Part shown: positions 44,201-52,991 of the stretch, in pieces
Position numbering within the stretch: position 1 is the stretch's first letter
Layout of the letters: the number at the start of each line of letters is the position of its first letter
DNA from: Deltaproteobacteria bacterium
GTDB taxonomy: Bacteria > Desulfobacterota > DSM-4660 > Desulfatiglandales > HGW-15
Length of the DNA stretch: 64,000 bases
Reading direction: 5' to 3'
Assembly (NCBI GenBank): GCA_016932235.1
Contig: JAFGDF010000355.1
Location: 1 to 64,000 of the forward strand
Program-made: the position numbers and the translations under genes
Notes under the pieces: generated by a model
What the model saw: only the letters and a program-made list of their open reading frames with translations
What the model was told of the DNA's origin: nothing
Database searches by the model: none

Positions 44201-46843
44201 CTAATCTTTTTCAACCCACGCATCAAAGAGCAGTCCGGCAGCCGCGTCATACTCTCTTTTAAAGGCATCAGGGTAGTTACTGAGCCATTCTTCCCATTCC
44301 CTGCCCGAAACCTTCTGTACTTCAACCAGGTATCCGCTGGTGGCCTGCCCGCCCGCATGTTTGGAGATTATCGCGTTTGGGGATATTAAATTTATCGCGC
44401 CGCCCCTGTCCACCTTTCCGGGGATAATCCAGTCACACCTGGCACCATGGTCAATGTATGCAACTCCGGGTATCAATCTCTCTGTGACATAAGCGCCAGC
44501 AAGCACAATACCCCTCTCATTAAAGATCTTCACGATGTCGCCGTTCCTGATGCCCCTCTTTTCAGCCTCTTCTGGATTTAACCACAGGGGCTCATATTTG
44601 TAACCGTCGGGTCCGAGCACTTTGCATGTATGTATCTCTCTTGTCCATGTTATGTCATCACACTGAGCATGAACCCTCCACCTGCCGTGGTTGGACATGA
44701 GTATAAGCGGATAAGCGGCGGATCTGTCACTGGAGATCCGCTCGTCATGCATAACGCCTTTTTCTATCCATTTTGGGATAGGAGGTCTCTCCATGTCATG
44801 GGGAAAATTTTTGGCAATACTTTCTGAATAAAACTCCAGCTTTCCCGTAGGTGTTGACAGGGGATTGTTCTCCGGGTCTTCGTAAAATTTCCTCAGGCCC
44901 GGGGGATCATCTTCCCAGTTTTTGGCTGTTGGAAAGACATAATAACCCTTTTCCCTCAGTTCATCCCAGTCGACAAAGCCGACCATGTTCATATTGTAAA
45001 CTTCCTTAATCCATTCCTCAGAGGTTTTGCCTCCTGAAACCTCATCATATAGACCCATCTTTTTGGCGACCTCCAGGACCGCCTCGTAGTCACTCTTGGA
45101 TTCGCCTATGGGTTTGATGGCCTGTTCCTGATAGGTTATCGAAGCGCAGGGTATGTTACCGCGGGTATTGGCCATAATATCTTCCACTTCCATGGTCGTA
45201 TTGGAGGGCAGGATAATATCCGCGAGCAGGCAGTCGTTTTCGAGCCACGGGTGCTGTGCCACTATACACTCTATCTTAGGGCTTCTCAGGGCCTGAATGG
45301 TCTTATTTCCGTAGTTCCAGCAGGTGGTGCGGCAGGGGGTGTCCGTCCATATCATGTGTATCTCTGACCCGCCCTCCTCCTTGGGAAGCGGATAGGTGTA
45401 CTTTACGAATTGATCTTCCCTTGGAGCATCTATCGCACCTGTGCCCCAGTAGTCTACAGTAGAATTAAGAATGGCATCATGAACAAGAGGCTTCGGCAGA
45501 TGCTGCTTGGTGAGCACGTTGCGTGTGGTCAGATGTGGTCTCAGAATGCGGTCATTACGGCCTTCCAAAGCGGCTTTGGCCGCGAGTACATGAACATGCA
45601 GAGAGGTTTTTGAAGAAAAGGAGGTTCTGGGCAAGGCCCCGACATTGGTACACTGGTGAACGCCCGGTTTGCCCATGCCCTGCATGCCCAGCATTATGCA
45701 TTCTAATCTTGCGGGTTCAGTGGAATAAGGGCCTCGAATCATGGAACCGCCGAGTATATGCATAATGGAAGTTCTCTTTGATGCGAATTCCGACGCCAGT
45801 GCCTTTATAGTCCATTCAGGGACACCGCACTTTTCCGAAGCCCATGCGGGAGTCTTGGGTATCCCGTCTTCCTTTCCCAGGACATAGTCCTCGACTTTGT
45901 CCATACCCACGGTATGGGTTTTAACGTATTCCTTGTCATAAGTCCCCTCCGTTACCCATATATATATAATCGCAAGCTGAAACGCCGCGTCGGTATTGGG
46001 CAGCACGGGTATCCATTTATCGGCATGGACTGCCGCGCCATAGTTAAGATCCGGGCATATATATACCTGTTTGATGCCGACCTGAGACCAGAAATAACAG
46101 AGAGATGTGGCTGCCTGCGTTCCGGCCCCGCCTGGGGTTGTCTCCGGATCACATCCCCAGAAAAGGAGCAATTCGGAATTTTCGGTGACATCTTTGGCTG
46201 TATTCAGGCTGGGATTCGCCATCCCGACATCGCCTCCACCCCACACGTGCATTGCACCCCAGTACCAGCCCTCCCAGCTGTCCGGGTTTCTTACCTGCTG
46301 TGTGTATTCTCCGATTTTGCTGAGGAGCAGCGTCTGGCAGCCGTGAGGAGCGTGCACGCTCTTGCATTCCGCGTGGCCGTCACCCTGTGCCAGGATAGCC
46401 GATGTGCCGTACTGCTTTTTTATCCTTTTAATTTCATTGGCAATCAGACTCGCGGCCACATCCCAGGAGATCCTCCTGTATCTGCTTTTTCCGCGGTTCT
46501 GGGGGTTCCTGTCCCCTTTGGGATCCCAGTCAATGCGCTGCAATGGATACTTAATGCGGTTTGGAGAATAGGTGCGCTTTTTATAAGCCAGGGAAAAAGA
46601 ATAGGGCAGGGATTTCATGAAAGGGACAAATGTTTTTCCGTTCCTTTCATACCTAAAGGTGTTAATCTTTTCCATCTCGTACTTTGAATCATAATGTAAA
46701 GGACGGACCCGCAATATCTTTCCATTTTTTACATCCACAGCGCAGGGTCCTCCGCCACCCATCAACCCCATAAGACTGATTGATTTATAGACCGTCTTTT
46801 CCTTTTTCGGGGGCACTGTTTTTTTCGATTTGAGCTTATTCAT
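44201..46843 (-). CDS. Transhydroxylase-like molybdopterin oxidoreductase, large subunit, without adjacent small subunit
   Basis: An 880-residue DMSO-reductase-family molybdopterin enzyme. AAAAGGAGAAACA fixes the ATG at 46843; a frame extending eight codons upstream lacks this. The N terminus has no Cys cluster motif, unlike most of the family but like pyrogallol:phloroglucinol transhydroxylase (TH, 875 residues) and resorcinol hydroxylase RhL. The NPDSWEGWYWGA motif (Asp188-Ser189) probably matches TH Asp174-Ser175, Ser being the Mo ligand; an upstream GDGHAE His may match His144. WGCDPETTPGG, PDLNYGAAVHADKW and HPWLENDCLLADIILP bind the two pterins. It is divergent from a close paralogue at 47200. 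It presumably uses that operon's small subunit or works alone. Confidence 0.85.
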   Translation of the reverse strand: MNKLKSKKTVPPKKEKTVYKSISLMGLMGGGGPCAVDVKNGKILRVRPLHYDSKYEMEKINTFRYERNGKTFVPFMKSLPYSFSLAYKKRTYSPNRIKYPLQRIDWDPKGDRNPQNRGKSRYRRISWDVAASLIANEIKRIKKQYGTSAILAQGDGHAECKSVHAPHGCQTLLLSKIGEYTQQVRNPDSWEGWYWGAMHVWGGGDVGMANPSLNTAKDVTENSELLLFWGCDPETTPGGAGTQAATSLCYFWSQVGIKQVYICPDLNYGAAVHADKWIPVLPNTDAAFQLAIIYIWVTEGTYDKEYVKTHTVGMDKVEDYVLGKEDGIPKTPAWASEKCGVPEWTIKALASEFASKRTSIMHILGGSMIRGPYSTEPARLECIMLGMQGMGKPGVHQCTNVGALPRTSFSSKTSLHVHVLAAKAALEGRNDRILRPHLTTRNVLTKQHLPKPLVHDAILNSTVDYWGTGAIDAPREDQFVKYTYPLPKEEGGSEIHMIWTDTPCRTTCWNYGNKTIQALRSPKIECIVAQHPWLENDCLLADIILPSNTTMEVEDIMANTRGNIPCASITYQEQAIKPIGESKSDYEAVLEVAKKMGLYDEVSGGKTSEEWIKEVYNMNMVGFVDWDELREKGYYVFPTAKNWEDDPPGLRKFYEDPENNPLSTPTGKLEFYSESIAKNFPHDMERPPIPKWIEKGVMHDERISSDRSAAYPLILMSNHGRWRVHAQCDDITWTREIHTCKVLGPDGYKYEPLWLNPEEAEKRGIRNGDIVKIFNERGIVLAGAYVTERLIPGVAYIDHGARCDWIIPGKVDRGGAINLISPNAIISKHAGGQATSGYLVEVQKVSGREWEEWLSNYPDAFKREYDAAAGLLFDAWVEKD

Positions 46844-46984
46844 TGTTTCTCCTTTTATATGATTCATTTATCATATTGCATCATTTTATTACCGTTGAAT
46901 AATCCAGAGTTTGTTAAAATTTTTAATAATTTTTTCATGAAATTAATAATCTCAGATTTCCAATGAAAATATTGTATCACATTA

Positions 46985-47049
46985 ATCCGACAGCTTGAAT
47001 GTCAAAAAAATTAATAGAAAGAAATTTTCCGACATTCAAGCTGTCGGAT
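46985..47049. repeat. Perfect 19-bp inverted repeat between the divergent molybdoenzyme genes
   Basis: ATCCGACAGCTTGAATGTC (46985-47003) is repeated as its reverse complement at 47031-47049, with a 27-base A/T-rich spacer. It lies near the middle of the 356-base gap between the two divergent transhydroxylase-like genes. It could be an operator for a dimeric regulator, a bidirectional stem-loop, or the scar of a small element. No other function is visible in this gap. Confidence 0.7.
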
Positions 47050-47199
47050 CTTAATAATAAACTGTTTTATACAACCTTGATTTGTGTTATGAATAAAAAC
47101 ATTGCACATTTTACCTGGCTGATATCTTGAACGTTCCCGGGCAAAATTCCGGGAGGAATTAGATCTTTCTTACTACGAGTTCGAATAAGGAGACATTAT

Positions 47200-49866
47200 A
47201 TGCCTGCCAAAAAAAATAAACCAAAAGCGAAATCTCAATCTGGGAGGAAAATAAGCAAGGATTCTACCATAGAAAAGACCGTGATAAAGGCGATGAGTCT
47301 TGGCGGTGTTTTGGGAGGGGGGACTCCATGCGCTGTTGATGTAAAGGATGGTAAGATTATACGCGTAAGGCCTTTCCATTATGACTGGAAGTTTGATGGA
47401 AAGAATATCGCGGACTGGGAATTTAATGTTCGCGGCAAGTCATTCAGGCCGTTCAAAAAATCACTGCCGGCTCCCTTCATGATGGGTTATAAGAAGCGAA
47501 CCTATTCTCCCAACAGGATAAAATACCCGCTGATCAGGGTGGACTGGGACCCGAAAGGGGACAGGAACACCCGGAACCGCGGGAAAAGCAGATACAGGAG
47601 GATTTCGTGGGATGAGGCCACGAAGATAGTTGCCGGAGAGATCAAGAGGATACGCAAAGAATACGGGCCCATGGCCATACTTGCCCAGGCCGACGGGCAC
47701 GCTGAGTCAAAGGCTGTGCATGCGCCTCACGGTTGCCAGACCTGGCTCCTTCACAAGATGGGAGAGTACACACAGCAGATCAGGAATCCGGACAGCTGGG
47801 AAGGATGGTACTGGGGTGCCATGCACGTGTGGGGATCAGGGATGATAGGCATGATGCACCCGTCGGACAATGTATTGAAGGATATAACCGAGCATAGCGA
47901 GATGGTTTTATGCTGGGGATGCGATCCGGAGACGACGCCATGGGGATTCAACGGGCAATCCGCCACATCCATCTGCTATTTCTGGAGGGACATTGGAATA
48001 AAGCAGGTGTATGTCTGTCCGGATCTTAACTATGGAGCGGCAGTTCACGCGGACAAATGGATACCTGTTTTACCAAACACTGACGCGGCCTTGCAGTTAG
48101 CTATAATATACACCTGGCTGGCTGATGGGACTTATGACAAGGATTATGTTTCTACTCATACTGTTGGTTTCGACAGGGTGAAGGACTATGTTTTAGGGGA
48201 GGAGGACGGCATCCCGAAGACGCCTGAATGGGCATCAGAAAAATGTGGTGTTCCTGTGTGGACAATCAAGGCCCTGGCGAGCGAATTTGCCGAACGCACG
48301 ACGTCTGTCGCTCACTATTTTGGAGGCAGTTACATAAGGGGGCCTTACTCTCATGAGCCTGCCAGGCTTGAGTGTATACTTCTCGGCATGCAGGGTTTGG
48401 GCAAACCCGGTGTTCATCAGACCCAGCTGACCTACAGCGGCGTGCCCCGTTCCACATGGCCTTTAAAAGCCAGCATCACTATGGGCGCCTCTTTTGAGGA
48501 AGCGAGCAATAACCGCATTTTAAGGCCACACCGTTCCACCGCCTACGCGTTTACAAGGCAGGGCATACCAAAAACCCTTATCCAGGAAGCTATCTTGAAT
48601 CCGCCTGTTCATTACTGGGGTACAGGAGCGATAAATGCCACTGTGGATGATCAGTTTAGAAAGTACACATATCCGCTGCCGGAAAAGGAGGGCGGAACCG
48701 AGGTCCATATGATATGGACCGACACTCCATGCAGGACTACCTGCTGGAATGACGGCAATAAGACTATAGAAGCGCTGAGGAGTCCCAAGATAGAGTGTAT
48801 CGTAGCCCAGCATCCTTGGCTTGAAAACGATTGCCTTCTGGCCGATATAATTCTACCGTCCAACACGACGTTTGAAGTCAGCGATATTATGCCGAACATG
48901 AGACAGGGCATGCCGTGCACAAGCGTTACGCTTCAAAAGCAGGCCATTAAACCAATCGGCGAATCCAAGAGCGACTACGAGGTCGTGCTCGAAGTGGCGA
49001 AGAAACTGGGGAAATATGATGCGGTGACGGAGGGAAAGAGTTCAGAGGACTGGATAAAATACATATATGATGATCTCCTGACGGAATTTATCAGCTGGAA
49101 GGAATTTCAGGAGAAGGAATACTATGTTTTTCCTATGGCAAAGGGATGGGAGAAGGACACTCCAGGATTGAGGAAATTCTACGAGGATCCTGAAACTAGT
49201 CCGCTGCCAACGCCATCCGGTAAGCTGGAGTTCTATTCAGAAAATATTGCCAGGCATTTTCCGGATGATCACGAGAGATCGCCAATACCGAGGTGGGTAG
49301 AAAGGGGCGAAACGCATGATGAAAGGATTTCCAGTGAAAGGGCGAGAATGTTTCCCCTGCTTTTGATGTCAAACCATGGTCGCTGGAGGGTTCATGCTCA
49401 ATGTGACGACATTCCATGGACAAGAGAGGCTCCGACCTGCAAGGTAAAAGGTTTTGACGGTTACATGTATGAACCTCTCTGGCTCAATCCGAAAGATGCC
49501 GAGATAAGGTGTATAAAAGATAGGGATATCGTAAAGATATACAACGAGAGGGGGATTGTTCTTGGTGGCGCGTATGTGACCGAAAGGCTGATGCCAGGTG
49601 TCGCCTACATAGATCATGGCGCCCGGTGTGACTGGATAATCCCAGGCAAAGTGGACAGAGGCGGTGCCATTAATCTTATCGCTCCAGGTGGTCTGGTATC
49701 AAAGCACTGCGGAGGTGAGGCGACCAGCGGGTATCTGGTGGAGGTAGAAAAGCTCAGTCTCGCCCAGATGGAAGAATGGCGGAATGAATATCCCGAAGCC
49801 TTTGAAAGGGAATACGACCCTGTTTCAGGTTTGCTTTTCGGTGGCTGGGTAGAAGGCGGGATGTGA
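47200..49866 (+). CDS. Transhydroxylase-like molybdopterin oxidoreductase, large subunit
   Basis: An 888-residue paralogue of the protein at 44201-46843, highly similar throughout. AAGGAG precedes the ATG. As in TH there is no N-terminal Fe-S motif. Asp198-Ser199 in RNPDSWEGWYWG and His167 in ADGHAESK probably match TH Asp174-Ser175 and His144. IWTDTPCRTTCWN and PWLENDCLLADIILPSNTT are shared by both copies. TH moves a hydroxyl group between polyhydroxybenzenes without net redox; RhLS hydroxylates resorcinol. The following gene encodes the matching small subunit. The N-terminal Lys/Ser-rich tail has no twin-arginine signal, so the enzyme should be cytoplasmic. Which ring compound it hydroxylates is unknown. 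Confidence 0.87.
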   Translation: MPAKKNKPKAKSQSGRKISKDSTIEKTVIKAMSLGGVLGGGTPCAVDVKDGKIIRVRPFHYDWKFDGKNIADWEFNVRGKSFRPFKKSLPAPFMMGYKKRTYSPNRIKYPLIRVDWDPKGDRNTRNRGKSRYRRISWDEATKIVAGEIKRIRKEYGPMAILAQADGHAESKAVHAPHGCQTWLLHKMGEYTQQIRNPDSWEGWYWGAMHVWGSGMIGMMHPSDNVLKDITEHSEMVLCWGCDPETTPWGFNGQSATSICYFWRDIGIKQVYVCPDLNYGAAVHADKWIPVLPNTDAALQLAIIYTWLADGTYDKDYVSTHTVGFDRVKDYVLGEEDGIPKTPEWASEKCGVPVWTIKALASEFAERTTSVAHYFGGSYIRGPYSHEPARLECILLGMQGLGKPGVHQTQLTYSGVPRSTWPLKASITMGASFEEASNNRILRPHRSTAYAFTRQGIPKTLIQEAILNPPVHYWGTGAINATVDDQFRKYTYPLPEKEGGTEVHMIWTDTPCRTTCWNDGNKTIEALRSPKIECIVAQHPWLENDCLLADIILPSNTTFEVSDIMPNMRQGMPCTSVTLQKQAIKPIGESKSDYEVVLEVAKKLGKYDAVTEGKSSEDWIKYIYDDLLTEFISWKEFQEKEYYVFPMAKGWEKDTPGLRKFYEDPETSPLPTPSGKLEFYSENIARHFPDDHERSPIPRWVERGETHDERISSERARMFPLLLMSNHGRWRVHAQCDDIPWTREAPTCKVKGFDGYMYEPLWLNPKDAEIRCIKDRDIVKIYNERGIVLGGAYVTERLMPGVAYIDHGARCDWIIPGKVDRGGAINLIAPGGLVSKHCGGEATSGYLVEVEKLSLAQMEEWRNEYPEAFEREYDPVSGLLFGGWVEGGM

Positions 49867-49929
49867 GGAGCAGGCATAGGGAAAAAGCTTAAGAACCTTT
49901 AAATAAGATAAGGTTATGGAGGAAAGAAA

Positions 49930-50760
49930 ATGGCTAAGAAAGATGAAGGCAAGGTATTTATATGTGATGTTTCGATCTGTAACGGATGTTACTGCTGTCA
50001 GATTGCGTGCAAGGATGAGCATGTCGGGAATGACTGGACCCCCTATGCCAGGCCACAGCCGGACACGGGACAGTTCTGGCTGAAGCTTGAGGAGAATATA
50101 CGGGGCACGGTGCCAAAGGTCAAGATGCATTATGTGCCAATTATCTGCATGCACTGCGATGATGCTCCATGCATGGAGGCATGTTCCATAGACGGGGCCA
50201 TTTACAGAAGGGATGACGGCCTGGTTATTATAGATCCTGTAAAATGCACGGGCTGCAGGGCCTGCGTCGATTCCTGTCCGTACCATGCCATCTATTACAA
50301 TGAGGGACTTAATCTTGCGCAGAAGTGCACCGGTTGTGCCCACTTGCTGGATGATGGCTGGAAGGAACCAAGGTGTGTTGACGCATGTCCTACCCAGGCA
50401 TTGAAGTTTGGAAGTGTGTCGGAATTCAAGGATCTTATTTCCAAGGCAAAGGTTCTGAACCCGGAATACAAGACAAAGCCTAGGGTATATTATCTGAATA
50501 TTCCCGGAAAATTCATTGCCGGAACCGTTTATGACCCTGTGGAGAAGGTCATAGTAAAAGGTGCTGAATGCACACTGACAGAATCCGGCAAAGGCAAGAA
50601 GAAACGAAAGGCTGTTACAGACGGGTTCGGTGATTTCTGGTTTGAAGGATTGAAGGTGGGAAGATTCAACCTGAAAATCGAGGCGAAAGGATTTGCAATA
50701 AAAACATTTGATGGGCTCAGTACGGAAAAAGACATCAACCTTGGAGATATACCACTGTAG
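49930..50760 (+). CDS. Transhydroxylase-like small subunit: ferredoxin domain plus C-terminal beta domain
   Basis: A 276-residue electron-transfer subunit. Residues 10-160 carry four Cys-rich motifs (CNGCYCCQIAC, CMHCDDAPCMEAC, CTGCRACVDSCP, CTGCAHLLDDGWKEPRCVDACP), enough for at least three [4Fe-4S] clusters in the DmsB/TH-beta style. Residues about 190-276 form a transthyretin-like/CarboxypepD-reg beta domain (GTVYDPVEKVIVKGAECTLTES, TDGFGDFWFEGL). TH of Pelobacter acidigallici has a 274-residue beta subunit with exactly this layout, three clusters plus a C-terminal beta barrel, which is the best evidence for the identity of the whole system. GGAGGAAAG precedes the ATG, 63 bases after the large subunit. 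Confidence 0.9.
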   Translation: MAKKDEGKVFICDVSICNGCYCCQIACKDEHVGNDWTPYARPQPDTGQFWLKLEENIRGTVPKVKMHYVPIICMHCDDAPCMEACSIDGAIYRRDDGLVIIDPVKCTGCRACVDSCPYHAIYYNEGLNLAQKCTGCAHLLDDGWKEPRCVDACPTQALKFGSVSEFKDLISKAKVLNPEYKTKPRVYYLNIPGKFIAGTVYDPVEKVIVKGAECTLTESGKGKKKRKAVTDGFGDFWFEGLKVGRFNLKIEAKGFAIKTFDGLSTEKDINLGDIPL

Positions 50761-50861
50761 AGAACGGGGTCAAATTATGGTGCCGCCCTGAGACAACGTG
50801 GTTATTCTTACCGATGCGTCGCCGGAGGGATCAGGCAGGCAAACATTATAATTTATCACCT

Positions 50862-50893
50862 AGCAGTCTGTCGGACTTTGGCCGACAGGCTCC
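50862..50893. repeat. Intergenic palindrome, CTGTCGG family
   Basis: AGCAGTCTGTCGG, a short CTTTGG-type loop and CCGACAGGCTCCG form an imperfect hairpin 100 bases after the small-subunit gene. The core is the same as at 42531-42563. It may end the transhydroxylase transcript. The rest of 50761-50984 shows no gene. Confidence 0.5.
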
Positions 50894-50984
50894 GAGCATA
50901 CAAACTTGACACCGGGGGCAAGATTCATGTATTAATTATCATATATTTTTTCTTGTGCTGAAAAACCGGGTTTAATCGAGCTAT

Positions 50985-51623
50985 ATGGATATGGAATCTA
51001 AAAGCGTAACCAACTATAGATATAAATACAAATTCTGCCCTTTCTGCGGAAGAGAACTTAAAATATCCGTAAACGATAAAAACAGTCCCTCAAGGCTTGT
51101 CTGTATCGCCTGCGGTTTCATTGATTATCAGGACCCCAAGCTCGTTGTGAATACCATTATAGAATTTGATGGTAAAATAATCATGCTGAAAAGAGACAGA
51201 AAATTCGGGTCCGGGAAATGGAGTTTTCCGGGAGGATATATGGACAGGGGGGAGACCCTCGAGGGAGCAGCTAAGCGGGAGGCAAAGGAGGAATGTGGTG
51301 TAGATATCGATATAAAATACCTCTTGGGACTCTATTCATATTACGGGAAATGTGAAATAGTTGCTATCTTCGTCGCTAAATACCTTTCCGGTAACATGAT
51401 CGCAGGCGATGAAACCTCCGATATCAAGTTAATGGGCCTGCAAGAAATACCGTGGGATAACCTCGCATTTCCAAGTATCACCCTGGCTTTAAGAGATTAT
51501 TCTCTCAAATCCGGATTCCCCGGCGGCATCTGCTATTCTGCGGATGAAGTCACCAGAAAAGTGCGTGTCCTTTTACCTCAGCGGGACCACGAAGAATATG
51601 GACTTGAAGAGCAGGAACACTAA
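50985..51623 (+). CDS. Nudix hydrolase with N-terminal zinc ribbon
   Basis: A 212-residue hydrolase of nucleoside-diphosphate derivatives. The first 45 residues hold a zinc ribbon (FCPFCG and CIACGF) like that of NADH pyrophosphatase NudC. The Nudix box is complete: G-x5-E-x7-REAKEECGV with GYMDRGE at its start (about 87-109). NudC itself has an SQPWPFPxS motif after the box, which is absent, so ADP-ribose, NADH or another substrate is open. It is convergent with the deaminase gene, with two bases between the stop codons. It marks the return to housekeeping genes. Confidence 0.9.
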   Translation: MDMESKSVTNYRYKYKFCPFCGRELKISVNDKNSPSRLVCIACGFIDYQDPKLVVNTIIEFDGKIIMLKRDRKFGSGKWSFPGGYMDRGETLEGAAKREAKEECGVDIDIKYLLGLYSYYGKCEIVAIFVAKYLSGNMIAGDETSDIKLMGLQEIPWDNLAFPSITLALRDYSLKSGFPGGICYSADEVTRKVRVLLPQRDHEEYGLEEQEH

Positions 51624-51625
51624 TT

Positions 51626-52960
51626 TTATTTTGATTTGAAAGAAGCTGAAGGAAGCCATTCGAGGATATCCTTGGCTCTTCTCCGAGCCTCAGAAATAAC
51701 AGCATCAACATCCATAACCAGTAATCTGCGTCTGTCCATGACCAGCCTTCCGTCTATTATTGAATAGGCAACATCTTCACCCCGTGCGGCGTAGACAAGA
51801 TGTGAGAAAGGATTATACATCGGTGTCAGATGAGGTTTGTTGCAATCAACAACTATGATATCCGCTTTTTTCCCTTCTTCAATTGATCCCACCGTATCGT
51901 CAATGCCAAGAGCCTTCGCTCCTTCTATCGTTGCCATACGCACAACAGTTAAGGCATCCATTACGGTCGTATCCATGGACCCTATTTTATGAAGTTTGGC
52001 GGCGGTATCCATCTCGCCAAAAAGGTCCAGGTTGTTATTTGAGGCACAACCGTCCGTTCCGATACCAACAGTCAGTCCTCTTTGAAGCATAGCAGGAATA
52101 GGAGCGATACCGGATGCGAGTTTCATATTACTCTCGGGATTATGAACGACTTTCACCCCTTTCTCAGCAAACAAATCGATTTCCGCATCATTGAGATGCA
52201 CACAGTGGTCTGCGATAAGATGAGGGCCAAGAATGCCAAGCGAATCGAGATGGCCAACAGGTCTTCTTCCGTACCTTTCCCTAACAACGTTAATCTCAGT
52301 TTCGGTTTCCGCAAGGTGGGTTATCAGAGGTGCTTTATACTTAAGAGCAAGATCGTTTGCGGCAGAAAGAAGAGAAGGGCTGCATGTAAACGGGGAATGA
52401 GGTTCAACTGCTATGCTAACAAGACTGTCATCCTTCCATCTATCGATCAGCGACTCGGTATATATGAGCCCGTTTTCTGTTGATCCATAATTAGGGGAAT
52501 CAAAGTCATATAGTACTTCTCCAACGATACATCGCATGCCGGAAGATTTTGCTGCCTTTGCCACTTCATCTTCAAAAAGATACATGTCGCAGAAGGTCGT
52601 GGTCCCGGACAGAATCATTTCCGCACATGCTAAAAGACTGCCCGTAAATACAAACTCCGCGTCCATTTTTGCCTCTACAGGAAAGATATAATTATTCAAC
52701 CATTCCATCAGCGGAAGATCATCAGCCAATCCCCGAAAAAGGGTCATAGCGGCATGGGTATGCCCGTTTATCAACCCGGGAAGGATAAGGCCCCCTCTGG
52801 CGTCGATTTTTATTTTTGCTTCGAAATCGCCAACCGGAAGTTTGCCTGAATATTCGATTTTACCCCCTTTGATTCCTATCAGGCCATCTTGAATAATTGA
52901 ATCGCCATCATCCATTGTCAGCACGGTTCCATTCTGTATAAGGATATCAAGATTATTCAT
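51626..52960 (-). CDS. mtaD: 5-methylthioadenosine/S-adenosylhomocysteine deaminase
   Basis: A 444-residue zinc amidohydrolase that deaminates MTA and SAH to their inosine forms. CTGGAGAACGTA before the ATG at 52960 supports this start over an ATG 27 bases upstream. Metal ligands are in NGHTHAA (His67, His69), THLAETETE and DHCVHLND, with GTDGCASNNNLDLFGEMD near residue 305 as the family signature. SPFTCSP forms part of the substrate site. The gene follows a purine nucleoside phosphorylase by 31 bases in the same transcript, which would cleave the inosine-type product. ATZ/TRZ-type hydrolases share the fold, but the motifs and neighbour favour MtaD. Confidence 0.87.
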   Translation of the reverse strand: MNNLDILIQNGTVLTMDDGDSIIQDGLIGIKGGKIEYSGKLPVGDFEAKIKIDARGGLILPGLINGHTHAAMTLFRGLADDLPLMEWLNNYIFPVEAKMDAEFVFTGSLLACAEMILSGTTTFCDMYLFEDEVAKAAKSSGMRCIVGEVLYDFDSPNYGSTENGLIYTESLIDRWKDDSLVSIAVEPHSPFTCSPSLLSAANDLALKYKAPLITHLAETETEINVVRERYGRRPVGHLDSLGILGPHLIADHCVHLNDAEIDLFAEKGVKVVHNPESNMKLASGIAPIPAMLQRGLTVGIGTDGCASNNNLDLFGEMDTAAKLHKIGSMDTTVMDALTVVRMATIEGAKALGIDDTVGSIEEGKKADIIVVDCNKPHLTPMYNPFSHLVYAARGEDVAYSIIDGRLVMDRRRLLVMDVDAVISEARRRAKDILEWLPSASFKSK

Positions 52961-52991
52961 TACGTTCTCCAGAAAATAATTTACCAAATTC

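Noticed and set aside
44029..44358. 109-codon minus-strand frame overlapping the 3' end of the molybdoenzyme gene
   Set aside because: Most of it is the shifted frame of the real C-terminal coding region, and the rest has biased composition without a start signal.
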